This document shows, piece by piece, positions 23,221-34,084 of a stretch of DNA of 64,000 nt. The DNA is from Massospora cicadina. Taxonomy: Eukaryota > Entomophthoromycota > Entomophthoromycetes > Entomophthorales > Entomophthoraceae. The position numbers and the translations under genes are program-made. Location of the stretch: positions 1 to 64,000 of the forward strand of contig JAKSZP010013531.1 in NCBI GenBank assembly GCA_022478985.1, read 5' to 3'. Positions within the stretch are counted from its first letter, which is position 1. Each line of letters starts with the position of its first letter. Below the pieces are notes generated by a model. That model saw nothing but the letters and a program-made list of their open reading frames with translations, ran no database searches and had not been told where the DNA came from.

Positions 23221-23429
23221 TAGGGTGAACTCACCGGTAATGCTCAACACCCACCACATGCACTTCTAGGCCCCCTCATAGAAGTTTGTGAATAAGCAGT
23301 CAGGACCCCATGAGGTTGTTGAGAAATCTGGGTAATGGCTCATTCCACCTGGTGCTCCCTCCTCACTGGAAACAGCATCAGATTTTACATGCCTCCCAGC
23401 TATCCCCTTTTAAAGTATCTCACCCACTG

Positions 23430-23640
23430 ACCCCAGACCATTCAATTTGGAGGAGTAAGTAAAATCTAAAGATGAAAGAAAATTTAGCGTCACACCAGTC
23501 CTGCCACTCAGTTCAGTACCTGGTGGCTTGGAAGGGTTCCCATCATTCAAAAATAGATGGGTCAGGGCTTGTAATTCCACCTCTTGTTGGGAGTTGGTAA
23601 AAGCATTCCATGTGGTGCACCTGGAAGCCACTTGACCTGC
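23430..23640 (+). pseudogene. Chromodomain-like tail of element B integrase
   Basis: Two frames together show SVQYLVAWKGSHHSK and then NRWVRACNSTSCWELVKAFH, the order QYLV.W.G...S..W.......ELV..FH seen in chromodomains at the end of chromovirus integrases. These tails bind histone marks and direct insertion. The one-base frameshift near 23,545 breaks it. Confidence 0.55.
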
Positions 23641-23736
23641 TCTTAAAATTGCTGCAATAATGGCAAATAAACTCCCCAATGCCTAAAAGGATATTGCACT
23701 GGCCCAGTTCCCCAGCAGCGACGCTTTAACCCTATT

Positions 23737-23751
23737 AAAAGGGAAGAATAA
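23737..23751 (+). other. Element B polypurine tract
   Basis: AAAAGGGAAGAATAA sits directly before the 3' LTR start TGTAAGAC. It is the expected plus-strand primer site. Confidence 0.6.
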
Positions 23752-24681
23752 TGTAAGACTTGGGCAGGTACCCCTCCATCTGGATCAGTACCAATTCCTG
23801 TTCTGATCAAAAAAGGGATGAAAGCCAGCACCAGTACCTCTCATCTCCTAGGGCGATATGGCCCATGTGGTGGATGAGAGATTGGTCATAGCATACCCCC
23901 TGAGGGTTGAAGTTCCCCTCCCTACTTTATCCTCCATCAATCTGGTGGAAAATATTTGGAGGTTTGCCAAGAGGTGGCGAAGGCCTGAGGTTTATCTGAA
24001 GAGGTTGTTTTACTCTTTAGAGCAACAAGCTCTGGAGATAAAATTTAGCAAACCACCCCAAACCTGCCAAGATCCCGCCATTGCATCAAAACCATCCCTA
24101 TTGCTGACATGTATGGAAGCGGTCAACCACTTCCTCATCAACTGGGCTCATCCTTATGTGGCCTGGCCTTGGGCGCTAACTGCTGGCTTCCAAAGCATTG
24201 CTGACAGCACAAAATGCATGTACATGATAGAAATTCAAATTAGAGCAATGAGCTAAAATGAATTCAGCTGATCAGTCCAGACCCAAGTTGGTATCAGAAT
24301 AGGTCTGGTGGGCAATTTGTCAGATCGTTTTGAGTTTATTCTCAACAGCAGTTGCACATTTGTCATGATTATCCCCAGAGAGCTTTTAGGTAGTAGCCCC
24401 CAACAGGTACAGCTGTTGCTCCATTTTCTTAATTTTTCTTATCTTACATTGAAATAAAGGTCTGCAAAGGCCTCAGTTTTTGGTCTTAAGCGTCTATTTA
24501 AAATAAAAGTTGTGATGATCACTGGTCTGAGCACCCCTGTCTGGTCTTCATGGCAGGTTTTTTCATTTTTAACACATCATTCTGGATGCCTGTGCCTGCG
24601 GCATTCTAGCTTAATTTTTGGTGGTAAGTCACACAGAGTTCCAGGTTGGTCTTATCATTTTTATCTGCACGCTTCATTACA
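23752..24681 (+). repeat. Element B 3' LTR
   Basis: Begins TGTAAGACTTGGG, ends ...ATTACA, and aligns with the 5' LTR at 18,146. A 132-codon frame inside (23,858-24,256) is not shared as an open frame by the 5' copy (a one-base loss in CCCATGTGG breaks it), so I do not treat it as a gene. Confidence 0.75.
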
Positions 24682-25370
24682 AGAGAGGCGTATACCACAT
24701 GTGAAGGTAGAAATAAATTCAGGAATGTAGGAGGTAAAGTCACAGTTTAGGTTCAGGGTAAGGGTTGATCAGGATCTATCATTGAGTGCTGGACTAAGAT
24801 AATTGTAACACGGTTAAGTGTTTTCCATTATCTGCCATAGGGAAGCCAACAGATAGAAAGGTAGGATAGGTGACATAAAGCATAATATGTGGTGTGAGGT
24901 GGTTAATGGTGTGAGTAGAGGAGTTAAAAACTAAAACATCCTAAAAATCTAATAACAAGATGAATAGTAACTCAGCTCAGGCATTCTTCCCTATCAAATC
25001 ATCCAGTGGAGCATTGATAGAGCGATTTATCCAAAATTTATAGAACTGATGACATTATGCAACATTTTAAAACTTTTGGAACGATATTTTAAGACTGTAA
25101 GGTGATTTAAAAAGTATTTTTCATGCTAATTTCAAGTCTGTTTAGTTTTTCTATATCATGTAAGGATTTTATAAAATTCAATTTTGAAGGTTTAAAAAAT
25201 TGAATTTAGTGAAAAGGGTAAATTATTATTTAATTGTGATTTCAAAATATTTCATGTTCTAATCCTGCATAAAATCACAACGCGTGGCAGTGCAGCAGAC
25301 AATGGTATACATTCACTTAAAAATGTTATAATTATTACAAATACACAACTCACCTATGTTAATTTAATTC
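24682..25370 (+). other. No recognisable feature
   Basis: AT-rich sequence between the element B 3' LTR and the minus-strand pseudogene. I see no coding remnant, LTR end or repeat. Confidence 0.4.
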
Positions 25371-25374
25371 CTCT

Positions 25375-27065
25375 CCTTCGCTGAATTCACTGCTTTAAAA
25401 TCTTCCAAACGTGGATTGAAACTTCTCTTCTGTGACTTTTCCCTTCATCAGTTTCATCTCTTTTTAGCATAAAACAGTAGCTGGCAATCATGTTGGCATT
25501 CCATCTTCCCTGATATCTCTTTTCCATGTCCTCAATAACTTAGTGGAAACATTTACCTTGTTCATCACTGACATTGCCGAGGTTTGCAAGGAAAAAGTCA
25601 ACATGTGAGTTTAGGAAGTGAAGCTTTACACTCAAGTTACATCCTAATTTCATTAAACTCTGCAACTTTCTTTTAACCATGGTTTTGTACTCTGGATGTT
25701 TGTGGTTGCCCAAAAATTTGGTAACAATATTTTAAACAAAACCCAGGCCCCTTTTTCCAATAGATTCATTGTACTTTCACACAGATTATCTTTCATTAAC
25801 TTTCTTATTTGCAGTTCCACAAATATCCCTTCTTTAAATTTCTCATAAGATACTTTTGGAAATATTTTTACCATGTACTAGAAACAGTCACCATCTTTTG
25901 GAAGAGCTTAAGTGAACTGTTTCATCAATCCAAGTTTGATGTACAAAGGAGGTAATAGTATCTTGCTTCATTAAACATTTGGTACATTTATTTTTCTCTA
26001 TGAACCAAGTTGAAGGGTTTTTCTTTTGGGCCAGACTTTCTTTTTCCAATGGTTGTCTCTGGCTCAATTATCCCATTCACAAAATGAATAAAACATTTTT
26101 TGTAGCCATATTGTTAACTAAGTAACATATCTACTACTTTTAAATCCTTACAAACTGTTCAAGAATGTTTTCATAACTCACATATTTTAGCTGAGCTTTG
26201 AGATTTACATATGTCTCCTTAAGATAAACTGAATGTGTAATAGATACTTAACCAAAAAAATTTACATTGTGCAAAAGTACACCTTTGAGGCTAGTTTTGA
26301 CCGAGCCTATAAATAAACTCCACTCACTCTTATTGTAAGTGATATTAAAGAAATTCAATAAACCCTCAAAATCAAATTTATAAACCAGAGAGTCTTCATC
26401 TTTAGAGTATTTCATCAATTCTCTCTCTCTGGATGTATACCATGAGAACGTAACTCTTGGTTAGTAGAAGATTTTTTTATATAATCTTGACCCAACTAAT
26501 TGGTTGGCATCTTTTATCTGGTTCAAGTCATGAGTATATCATTAAGTTCACATTTGACAGAATTATCTTGGTGCAGATTCTTCTTTTGGGTTGCAATCAT
26601 AAGCATTATTGCGATTATTTTCTGATCTGCTCGCCAGTGGCACATTTTTCAAGAATGGGGGTGAAACTGGGATAGGGAGAGAACTACAATACATAACTGG
26701 TCGTTTGGCCAAATGAATGTTCAGATATTATATATCCTTCTTACTTTTTACGTTATGACCTTGAATTTTAACCATAAAAAATAGCAATAGTTAATATGAT
26801 TTTGTGTCTCATCCCAACCCATTGGGATTGCAAAGGGAATTAATTTTTTGCACCATTTTTCCACAGTCTTAGTCCCTCAACACATTTATGACATACCGTG
26901 TGTAGTACCCAGCTTTTGTCTTTATCACTAAGCCTTATTACAAAGTACTCATCTAACATACTTTTAACAAAACTATTAATGTCCTGTCTTTGCTTACCAA
27001 TTATGTAGCTACCTCAAATATAACAGAACACGTTTGGCTTATTCAGAAATTTCAGGGAACTTATT
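25375..27065 (-). pseudogene. Decayed intronless copy of an uncharacterised animal-type protein family
   Basis: Reading the minus strand from 27,065 down, the landmarks of one protein appear in order, in several frames. They are an N-terminal zinc-ribbon-like part with KSWVLHTVCHKC (about 26,885-26,930), EWSLFIGS and SLKGVLLHN (26,265-26,330), then EGIFVELQIRKLMKD (25,790-25,835), HFLNSHVDFF and NLGNVSDEQG (25,560-25,620), and EKRYQGRWN and SYCFMLKRD (25,455-25,530). From memory this order matches a ~500-600-residue hypothetical protein found in many copies in arthropods and some other animals. Its function is unknown and it is possibly transposon-linked. Stops, frameshifts and lost segments make it a pseudogene. 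No introns are apparent. Confidence 0.75.
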
Positions 27066-27785
27066 CCTATAGAAAGTTCACGAACTATATATGACAGCAC
27101 AAATATAACCTTACAGCACTATAGCATGTAAACAACAATCTACTGTTTTCCGCCTAACAGCCAGCTGACTGTAACAAGTGTGGCAACTTATTACTCTTAC
27201 AAAATAAACTTTCCCTCCCTTACAATAAAATTTCCCCTTGTGAAACTTATATGTAAAGATAAGATGAGTTCATTTGATTTGCAAAAAACAGTGCTTGATA
27301 AAAAGAAACAGATTGCAGATCTGGAATCAACGCAAGAAATGCTTTAGGAGCACCTGAGACTACAGAAACATAGAAACCCACCTTGCATAGTGTAATATGG
27401 CGTTATCAACTGTTTAATGATAGCTAAAATAAATTAATAATTTCAGTCCTTCATCCTGATAAAATACCAATTGTTAAATTAATAAGTATAGGCAAAAATT
27501 GCCTAAATAAATTAATATATCATGAACCCAAGGTTAAGGCTTCACACCTACTAAGGTGAGTCTCAACAGCCTGTGTCTCATCCATTTCCATTTTTTGACA
27601 GTTTAACTTGGAATCGAAATTCTAAGTCATTTTGCCTTAATTACATAAAATTAATTTTAAATAAAATACCAATTTAAAAAAATTGCGGCCTTATTAGGAC
27701 GCAATTTATATCAAAATAAGTGCAGGATAATAAAATTTGACAAAAATAAAAAAGGATTTACCAACTGGTGGTGCCAATGTTGGTT
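27066..27785 (+). other. No recognisable feature
   Basis: AT-rich DNA with short A and T runs. Neither strand shows a coding remnant or repeat that I can assign. Confidence 0.4.
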
Positions 27786-27789
27786 AATT

Positions 27790-28400
27790 TCAAAGCTTTA
27801 CTGTAAGTAAACCAAAATTTTCCCTAACCAAAATTCAAGTGTATTCTTCTATACTTACCTATTCATTAACTACTAAAGTAGGCTCCCTTAACTTGGCCTT
27901 CCCTCTTGGTGGCCTGCAGGTTTCCATCTGGGAATGAGCACATCCTCTGTCTGCAGCCTTTATTGCAACTATCACATTGGAGTATTAAGCCTTCTGCAAT
28001 ATGCAGACTACCCTCCTGACTGAAGTTTCTGCTCTTTCTATTAATAATGCCAGACTTGCAACCACTATTACTTGAGATTTTTCCGACCTCCTACCCTTCT
28101 TCCACCTAGACCTGCCTAAGTCAGACCTGCAGTTGCCCTTACAACTTTTTTAGTGTGTTTGTAAAGCCTTCAGTATGATTTTTGACTTGCATTTCCCTCA
28201 ACTTTCCTCTAGATCCTCACTCAATAAGTCATTAAATGGCTATGATCCTGGCATTCTGAGTGCTCTTGTGGTTCACTGAGAACCCAATTCTGCATCCTGG
28301 TCTAACTTTTCTTAGCATTTTGATGAAACCCTCAGTGAAGAAAGTCATGACCTGCCCAAGGAGCATAGATCTTGCTTATTCTGGGACCATATTATGTTAT
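27790..28400 (+). pseudogene. Coding-like stretch, possibly gag
   Basis: One plus-strand frame from about 28,010 to 28,400 is unusually protein-like with only four stops: SALSINNARLATTIT, DLPKSDLQLPLQLF, FDLHFPQLSSRSSLNKSL, DETLSEESHDLPKEHRS. The composition (Leu/Ser-rich, amphipathic) would suit a retroelement gag. There is no motif that proves it. Confidence 0.3.
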
Positions 28401-28699
28401 TAGCAAATTTAAACAATATAAATAGAATAGTGGGACTTAATATGCATTTTGCTTATGTTTTCTTGAAGCCTGTAGAAAAGATCAATGATGTATGTAGCTT
28501 TAGAATTACATAAAATTTTGGGATGAAACCACATCCTTTGGTAGCCCTGATAGAGACATATATTGGTGGCAAGTTGACCAGTGAATAACGGGCCAAAGTC
28601 AATCCATTTATAAAATAACACTCTGACCTTTTCTTGACCTAAACTTATGATTTTGGAAAAATGAAAGACGTCCTCCATCATATGGAGGATGGGTGCTAG
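28401..28699 (-). other. Unassigned 90-codon open frame region
   Basis: A minus-strand frame is open over 28,409-28,681 but resembles nothing I know, and neither flank offers context for a gene here. Probably chance or decayed element sequence. Confidence 0.2.
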
Positions 28700-29532
28700 A
28701 CCCTATTTATCCCATCCCTATTAGAAGAGAAAAGTCAAAGTAACTCAAGTTGTCATGGAAATGGCTGATAAGAATTAGACTGGGCTCCCAGTCAGGGTGT
28801 GTAAGCACCCAGTGGAGAGCCCAGAATGCCAAGGGCACAGCGGTCCGTGTGACTAGAAGAAGGGGGGATCTAGTAGGGATGTGAGGAAAGTAAATGTTTA
28901 AAAATGTACTGAAGGCCCCCAAGGCAAACCAGATGGTTGCAATGGGGGCAACCGCAAGTCTTGCGGGGGAAACCCAAGGGTGGGAGAGGTGGGGAGGATG
29001 ATGACTCCTCCAGGGTGCACGGTTGCTGGCCTTTGGTTATGGGTAGGTGGGTATGTGCGCCAGAGAGGGGTGGCACAAAACCCCTCACACAAACAGGGGT
29101 GCTGTTGGAGAGGAAAATGGGCCCAAGATGAGCATTGGGGCCAAGTTCCCCTTGATCGGAGTACTTTGGGGTCCTTAAGTGGGTGGGATCAATGGCAGAC
29201 ATGCCAGGTGTGGGGGCTAAGCTCGCGGGCCTTGAGGTGGAGGCGTCCTGAGGCTGCTCTGGTAGAGGAGCACTCTTGGAAAGCCCGTCAGCAAAGTGAA
29301 TGGATGGGTTCACATTTAACAGATATGCAAAAATGGATGGAGAGTCAAATCCATCATTGAGAGTGAGGCAGTTTACCATGGATATGATCCACCACCGCGT
29401 GGTGGGGTCAAGTGACTGGATGACCCATTCAGCAATCATTGGGATAATTATTTGGGTGGCGGCGCAATTTGCCAGATCAATTGGCAGAACTTTGAATAGG
29501 AAAAACAACAGGTGGAACCCGTGACAAGGCAT
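28700..29532 (-). pseudogene. Gag-like region of minus-strand element I
   Basis: A 220-codon open frame (29,532-28,870) contains a hydrophobic start, IAEWVIQSLDPTTRWW, a Pro/Ser-rich middle (STSRPASLAPTPGM) and CGCPHCNHLVC near its end. The neighbouring frame continues to 28,707 (GAFSTFLNIYFPHIP...). It lies downstream, on the minus strand, of an LTR start related to element B. It could be gag of a B-like element. It is one of the longer frames in the AT-rich part, but no family is recognised and the CxxC is not a standard knuckle. Confidence 0.35.
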
Positions 29533-29539
29533 TTGGGGT

Positions 29540-30371
29540 AATCAACTTTAATTTGGTGCAAAGTGCAAGGAGAATAGAGAATGAACTGATAATTGCCCAT
29601 TGATAGAGCAGTTGCCTTAAGTATTGGGAGGTTGGGGATTGGCGATGGGGTTTGGTTGGCTGGCAGGTGGGGGAGTGGATGGATGTTTTCCAAAATTTTG
29701 GCAAAAATCAAAAAAACTTTTGCTGATTTTCCCAAATTTTTAAGGCCAGACCAGGTTAATGGTACCAATCTAGTCCTTGAACATTTGAGTTGGGCAGCTC
29801 AAGTGGTTCAGATTTCCCGGATTTGTCCTGGGAGGCTGTGGCCCTGGTGCTCAGTTGTCTGCAACCCAGTCTGAACTCTCAATTTTCGCTGTCTATGCAA
29901 TCTGAGCTTCTCAGATCTGTTCTGAGGGGTGGGGCAACTGGCCCGAGTCTTTGATGGCCTGGTATAAAACCCAAATTGAGTTCTGATCTGATTCTTGGAC
30001 CTGACAAGTCCAGACCAGCTCCATTAGCCCAGAATCTTCAGGCTAAGCTCCGATACTTGTGCTGGCAGTTTCTTCAAAATTTTGGTAAATTTTCCCTGGT
30101 AAGTGGGGGGTCCCAGGGGCCCGCCCAAGGCCCCTGGCCTGTATGATCTCCTGGCAGGTCCCCTCTACTAATTTTATCAGGGTTGTGGAGGGGGGGGAAG
30201 GGAGAGATTTGGATATCTTTAGGTGGAAGTGCAGTTACCCAGCGCTCATCAACCACATGTGCCAGGTCGCTCAACTGTGACAGGGGGTCCACTTGGGCCT
30301 TTGTCCCCCTTTTGGTCTGAAAGGGATGCTGCTCCCTATCCAGTTGTAGGGGCTGGTCTCCAAGACTTACA
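29540..30371 (-). repeat. LTR of element I, related to element B LTR
   Basis: On the minus strand it begins TGTAAGTCTTGG at 30,371, identical to the first 12 bases of the element B 5' LTR. For about 300 bp it follows the same order, with CACATGTGGTTGATGAGCG where B has CATGTGGTGGATGAGAG. Later sequence has diverged. GGTTTTATACCAGG near 29,955-29,970 (minus) may be a TATA element. No polypurine tract precedes it, so it is more likely a 5' LTR or a fragment. The lower boundary is a guess based on the B LTR length. Confidence 0.5.
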
Positions 30372-30454
30372 AAATTGGCTGTTGAACATAACCAGTTATT
30401 GGATACTGGATTGATGGTCCCTTATCATAGCCCCTGAGCCTCTCCTTCCTTTTT

Positions 30455-31110
30455 AGTCTTGAAGAAAGATGGTAGTCATTGGGTGGAAATGGACTACCAA
30501 AGGCTTACCTCTATTGCTAAAAAAGATAGCTGCTCAATTCCTTATACCAATGATTTGCTCCACTTACTTGCTGGGTCCCAATACTTATCTGCATTAAATC
30601 CCACCAGCGGGTACTGGCAAGCAGAGATAGCTCCTAATAATCGGTCCAAATGTGCTCTTATTGCTAATAAACAACTGTTTGAGCCAGCCAGAATGCCCTA
30701 TGGGATTTTTGATTCACATGCCAAATTTAAACAAGCAATGGACAGAATCCTGGAAGACTTAAGAGTTTCCTGTGCCATCATCTATATTAATGTCATTACA
30801 ATATTCTCAAGAACATTTCATGGTCACTTGGATCATCAAATGGAAGCATTATTCACCTTTGTAAGCCTCTATTTAATTAAAACCTTCAAAATACATTTTC
30901 TTCCAGTTTGAAATGGAATGTCTTGGACATAAGGTTTCAAAGAAAGGCATCTAGCCCATACCTGATATCATTGTAGTTATTGCGAGGATACCAAGTTCCC
31001 AGTGCTTTATAGATATCCAAATATTCCTTAAAGCTATGGTTTACTATCTCTAGTTTATCCCTCAATTTGCTGACCTAGATGAGCCTCTTGTATATATTTT
31101 ACAAACAAAT
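30455..31110 (+). pseudogene. Element G reverse transcriptase (5'-truncated)
   Basis: The frame 30,459-30,911 begins inside RT: KKDGSHWVEMDYQRL, SALNPTSGYWQAEIAP, RMPYGIFDSHAKFKQAMDRI, then CAIIYINVITIFSRTF, where the catalytic YxDD has become YINV, losing both Asp. FEMECLGHKVSKKG-like sequence follows in the next frame. Gag and protease are missing because element I abuts on the left. Inactive on two counts. Confidence 0.8.
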
Positions 31111-31119
31111 TCCTTTTGA

Positions 31120-31500
31120 ATGGCGACCTGAGAAGGAATAGGCTTTTAATATATTGAGAACCTTCCACTATATGAAGCATATTAAAGTTCACCCGCAGTT
31201 TGACCTCCCATTTCTAAGTTTTAACTAACACTAGTGAATGGCAGTAGGAGCCGTTTTAGCTCAATATAATGAGAATCAAGTTTACCATCACATGGCCTAC
31301 TGCAGAAAATCCTTAAGTCAGGATAAATGGTATAATAGTGCTAACAAACGAGAGTCCTAAAAGTACTACTTTCAATAGAATATTTCTGACCATATTTGGT
31401 TAGAGCCTATTTTATGGTCATCGCTGAACACTCCTCGTTCCAGTGGTTGCATATGAAGGATCCAAATGGAATATTAGCTAGTTAAACTTATGCTTATATA
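31120..31500 (+). pseudogene. Element G RNase H remnant
   Basis: Fragments read KHIKVHPQFDLPFL, AVGAVLAQYNENQVYHHMAY and CRKSLSQDKWYN, the usual KPFI.TD.S..A.GAVL.Q and RLS..E.NY region of gypsy RNase H. The Asp of the TDAS loop has been lost. Several stops intervene. Confidence 0.6.
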
Positions 31501-31759
31501 ATAGCGACTTAACCATCATCCATCACACTGGGTGGCTCACCAAAATGCAGAAAGGCTCTTGAAAATTCTTGTACGTGTCATATTGCCCCCTGAAGTAGAT
31601 TACTTTTATGATCAAATTGGATGACCAGAGAGGTGGGAATTGGAGGTCCCTAAGGCGCAAAGTGAGTAGTGAAACGTGATCTGAGACACTCAGATCTAAG
31701 AGGGATGTTATACAAGAAAGTAGATGGAAAGTGGCTTTCATACACAAGCGCTTCTTCAC

Positions 31760-32680
31760 GTACCAAAGTCATCCTTGAAGGACATTCAACTGTGGGACAT
31801 GCAGCAGTGAAGAAGACATATGGAGGCTAAGAAAGTATTGCTACAGGTATCAAACGGCTGGATTCTCTTTAAAGTACTTTAGTCCTATTTAACTTGTCAA
31901 GCACAAGATCAGGGCATCCCTCATTATCAACATCAAATCATTGCTCCATTAAGCCCCTTCAATGTTGTCAGTATTGATGTGATGGTCCATTAATATCCGC
32001 CTTAAATGGGCATAAATATATCCTTTTAGCCATAGGTTATTTGGCCAAATGAATATGACAATTTTTTTAGACTATAAGTGCCAAAGTTACAGGCTTGTCT
32101 CACTTTCATACAGTTTTTTACTCAAAATGGATGCCAACAAATTTTACTTCAGAAAATGAACACAAGTTCACCTCTCATGTGGTCCAAGAGTCAGTCTCCC
32201 TACATGGAGCTAATCAAAATTTCACCAGCCTATTGATTTATCAAAATAAGATAACACCAGATTATAAAATTGCTCCCTTTTAAAGCCGGATATGGATGTG
32301 CACCCCATTTACCAAGAAATGTTCTACATGTGTTGGAATCATTTGTGCTAAAAAATTCCGAAATAACTATTAAAACCATGGAGGAAAAAATTATCTGCCT
32401 TAAATGCTTGCTACCTAAGGGATTACCTCAACATAACTAAAGAGATGGCCTGCTATGATGCTAATAGGCCCACCTTACAACCTTTAAGTTAGGAGGTCTG
32501 GTCCTGCTCTATCTTCATTGACCACAGGCTGACAAAACAACCTTAATGTCCTTTGGTCAGGTCCCTACCACGTTTATCATAAGGTGAGCTCTAAGTATTC
32601 TATTGCCAATAGAAATCAGGTTATTGTAGTCAACTGAGTTTATGGCCTTTCCTATGGCTTTAAACCTCAAACAGGATCTT
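31760..32680 (+). pseudogene. Element G integrase remnant
   Basis: The zinc-binding part is suggested by GHSTVGHAAVKKTY-like sequence at 31,780-31,820 and a downstream YLTCQAQDQG. The core reads PFNVVSIDVMVH (31,955-31,985) and later TSENEHKFTSHVVQE (32,140-32,190), where the SDNGTEF loop has become SENEHKF. A C-terminal part, with SYHKVSSKYSIAN-like sequence, ends near 32,640. No intact catalytic triad. Confidence 0.6.
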
Positions 32681-32686
32681 GAGGGG

Positions 32687-33142
32687 TGTCAGGATTATAG
32701 ATAATAGATAATTAGAGATTCCCGCTTCAAAAATAAGCATTGACAATTCATATATCAAAGATCTCATTTTCATCTGAGGCCTTATTCAGGAGAGTTATCA
32801 GAAAGGTCCAAACCAAAATCACTATGTGCACCAGAACCTGTGAAAATGCTTTCTAGATTGGACTCCTAGATCGTAACACTTCACAAAGGGCACCCACAAT
32901 CAATGAAATCATGATGTCATCAATGAAGGAGAGCTATGAAGATCTCAGTTGGGACGTTGACCCAGAAAGTTTGAAAAATACTGATTGTAGAGAACCCAGG
33001 AGATCTTCTTAGCGACTCATCCTGAACCAACCTATAAATACTGAATCCTATTGATATTAATATATATTCTATAAACTCCTCTTTTCAGTTGCTTTTAAAA
33101 GTTTTTTTACAGTTTTGAGTCCGCTTTAAACTTAAAGTTTAC
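32687..33142 (+). repeat. LTR (TGTCAGGATTATAG...TTTACA)
   Basis: Begins TGTCAGG right after TCTTGAGGGG (a polypurine-like tract) at the end of element G integrase. It contains CCTATAAATAC (33,031-33,041), a good TATA box, and ends near TTTACA at 33,142. Its start resembles LTR starts at 677 (minus) and 34,069 (minus). No coding remnant. It should be the 3' LTR of G. Confidence 0.6.
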
Positions 33143-33149
33143 AGTCTGT

Positions 33150-33376
33150 GGACTGATAAACCAACACTGACCTTCTAGTTAAGAGATCTGGTTCTTTTTT
33201 AACATCATCAACCAGGAGACTGACAGAACAAACTTGACGTCCTTATATCAGGCCCATACCTTGCTATAAATAAGTTGGTTTCTGAGTATTCCATTGCAAA
33301 ATCAATCAGATACAGTGACCAATTGAGTTCCTAGACATTACCTATGATCTATTACCCCCTCTGAATTGAACTTTAG
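33150..33376 (+). pseudogene. Second copy of a gypsy integrase C-terminal tail
   Basis: This stretch aligns with 32,480-32,690, with shared landmarks CAGG..ACTGACA.AACAA, GTCCT...TCAGG.CC and GAGTATTC.ATTGC. It ends in TTTAGAGGGATG, again polypurine-like. The last ~220 bp of an integrase gene thus occur twice, before and after the LTR at 32,687. That implies a second element of the same family or a local duplication. Confidence 0.5.
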
Positions 33377-34062
33377 AGGGATGTTATCAAACATGAGGTA
33401 ACAAAAGATTTGAAATTTGCACTTCTAAAGAAAGTTTTAACAAGATTAGGGTAGTACTTCGTCATCCTCTCTGAAGGTCAGGGCCTCCAAGGCTGTTCAA
33501 CTATTAGTCAAACGCGGTTCCAGCGGAAACTCTTAGGCTCTGAGTTCCCCTAAGGCAATCTCTCAACGGATTTTTTCATTGAGGCTACTCTGTTGGCTTT
33601 TAACACGCAAGGTCTTCTGTATAAGAACAGGCAAAATAATCATTATTGAAAAATACTATGAATTCTGAAGGTATTTTTACTAGTCAAAATTTGGAGATAA
33701 TTATAGGTCACCAAGATATTTGGAAACACCTATGGCGAGCTTAAGGTGATAATTGGGAACAAGTAAGGTAAGGAGACCTCTTTGATGATGTAGCAGATGG
33801 CATAGTCTTCTTTTGAATCTCACTCTCTTTTTCCAGGGTGGCTGATATTGGGGACCTCCAAGTGGCAAGAACTTCACCAGCTGACTCAATGCATTTGTTA
33901 GTAAAATCAGCGGATCCTTCCAGAGTTTGAGTTTCCTTTTTCTTGTTTGATTCCATTGTTTGAGTAAGTCTCAATGCTCATTGAATCTGTGGAGCTTCTA
34001 TGAACAAATTGATATTTGGGCCATGTATAAATCCCACTCAAGTCTGCCCAATTCTCATGATT
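33377..34062 (-). repeat. LTR-derived stretch: E 3' LTR (minus) and possibly a plus LTR start
   Basis: From 34,069 downward on the minus strand the sequence begins TGTCAGGAATCATG after a polypurine tract, so at least the upper part is the 3' LTR of element E. At the lower end, TGTTATCAAACATG at 33,377 (plus) follows TAGAGGGA and may start another LTR. The AAGGCAATCTCTCAA...TCATTGAGGC pattern at 33,551-33,590 recurs at 17,835-17,870. A 77-codon minus frame (33,741-33,974) is not assigned. Confidence 0.4.
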
Positions 34063-34084
34063 CCTGACAATGCCCCCCTCAAGA
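34063..34084 (-). other. Element E polypurine tract and 3' LTR start
   Basis: On the minus strand CTTGAGGGGGGCA precedes TGTCAGG. This mirrors the GATCTTGAGGGG/TGTCAGG junction of element G at 32,687, supporting both as integrase-to-LTR junctions of related elements. Confidence 0.55.

Larger units (their letters stand above)
18146..24681 (+). mobile_element. Element B: full-length, decayed Ty3/gypsy chromovirus-like element
   Basis: Two similar ~0.93 kb LTRs (18,146-19,078 and 23,752-24,681) enclose, in order, a primer site, protease, RT, RNase H, integrase and a chromodomain-like tail, then a polypurine tract. The flanks AGATA (18,141-18,145) and AGAGA (24,682-24,686) match 4 of 5 and may be the target duplication. 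Stops and frameshifts are frequent. An insertion with 51-bp tandem repeats separates parts of RT. A related LTR start lies on the minus strand at 30,371. Confidence 0.75.

Noticed and set aside
23858..24256. 132-codon open frame with a conserved-looking AHVVDER peptide, also suggested at 18,240 and 30,290
   Set aside because: It lies inside the element B LTR. The 5' LTR copy has a one-base loss in the same place and is frameshifted, and the similarity of all three copies is as strong at the DNA level as in protein, so it is LTR sequence and not a gene.
29750..29770. GGTACCAATCTAG near 29,760 as a third micro-retroposon copy
   Set aside because: Only about ten bases agree with the consensus, the ends do not match, and there is no flanking duplication.
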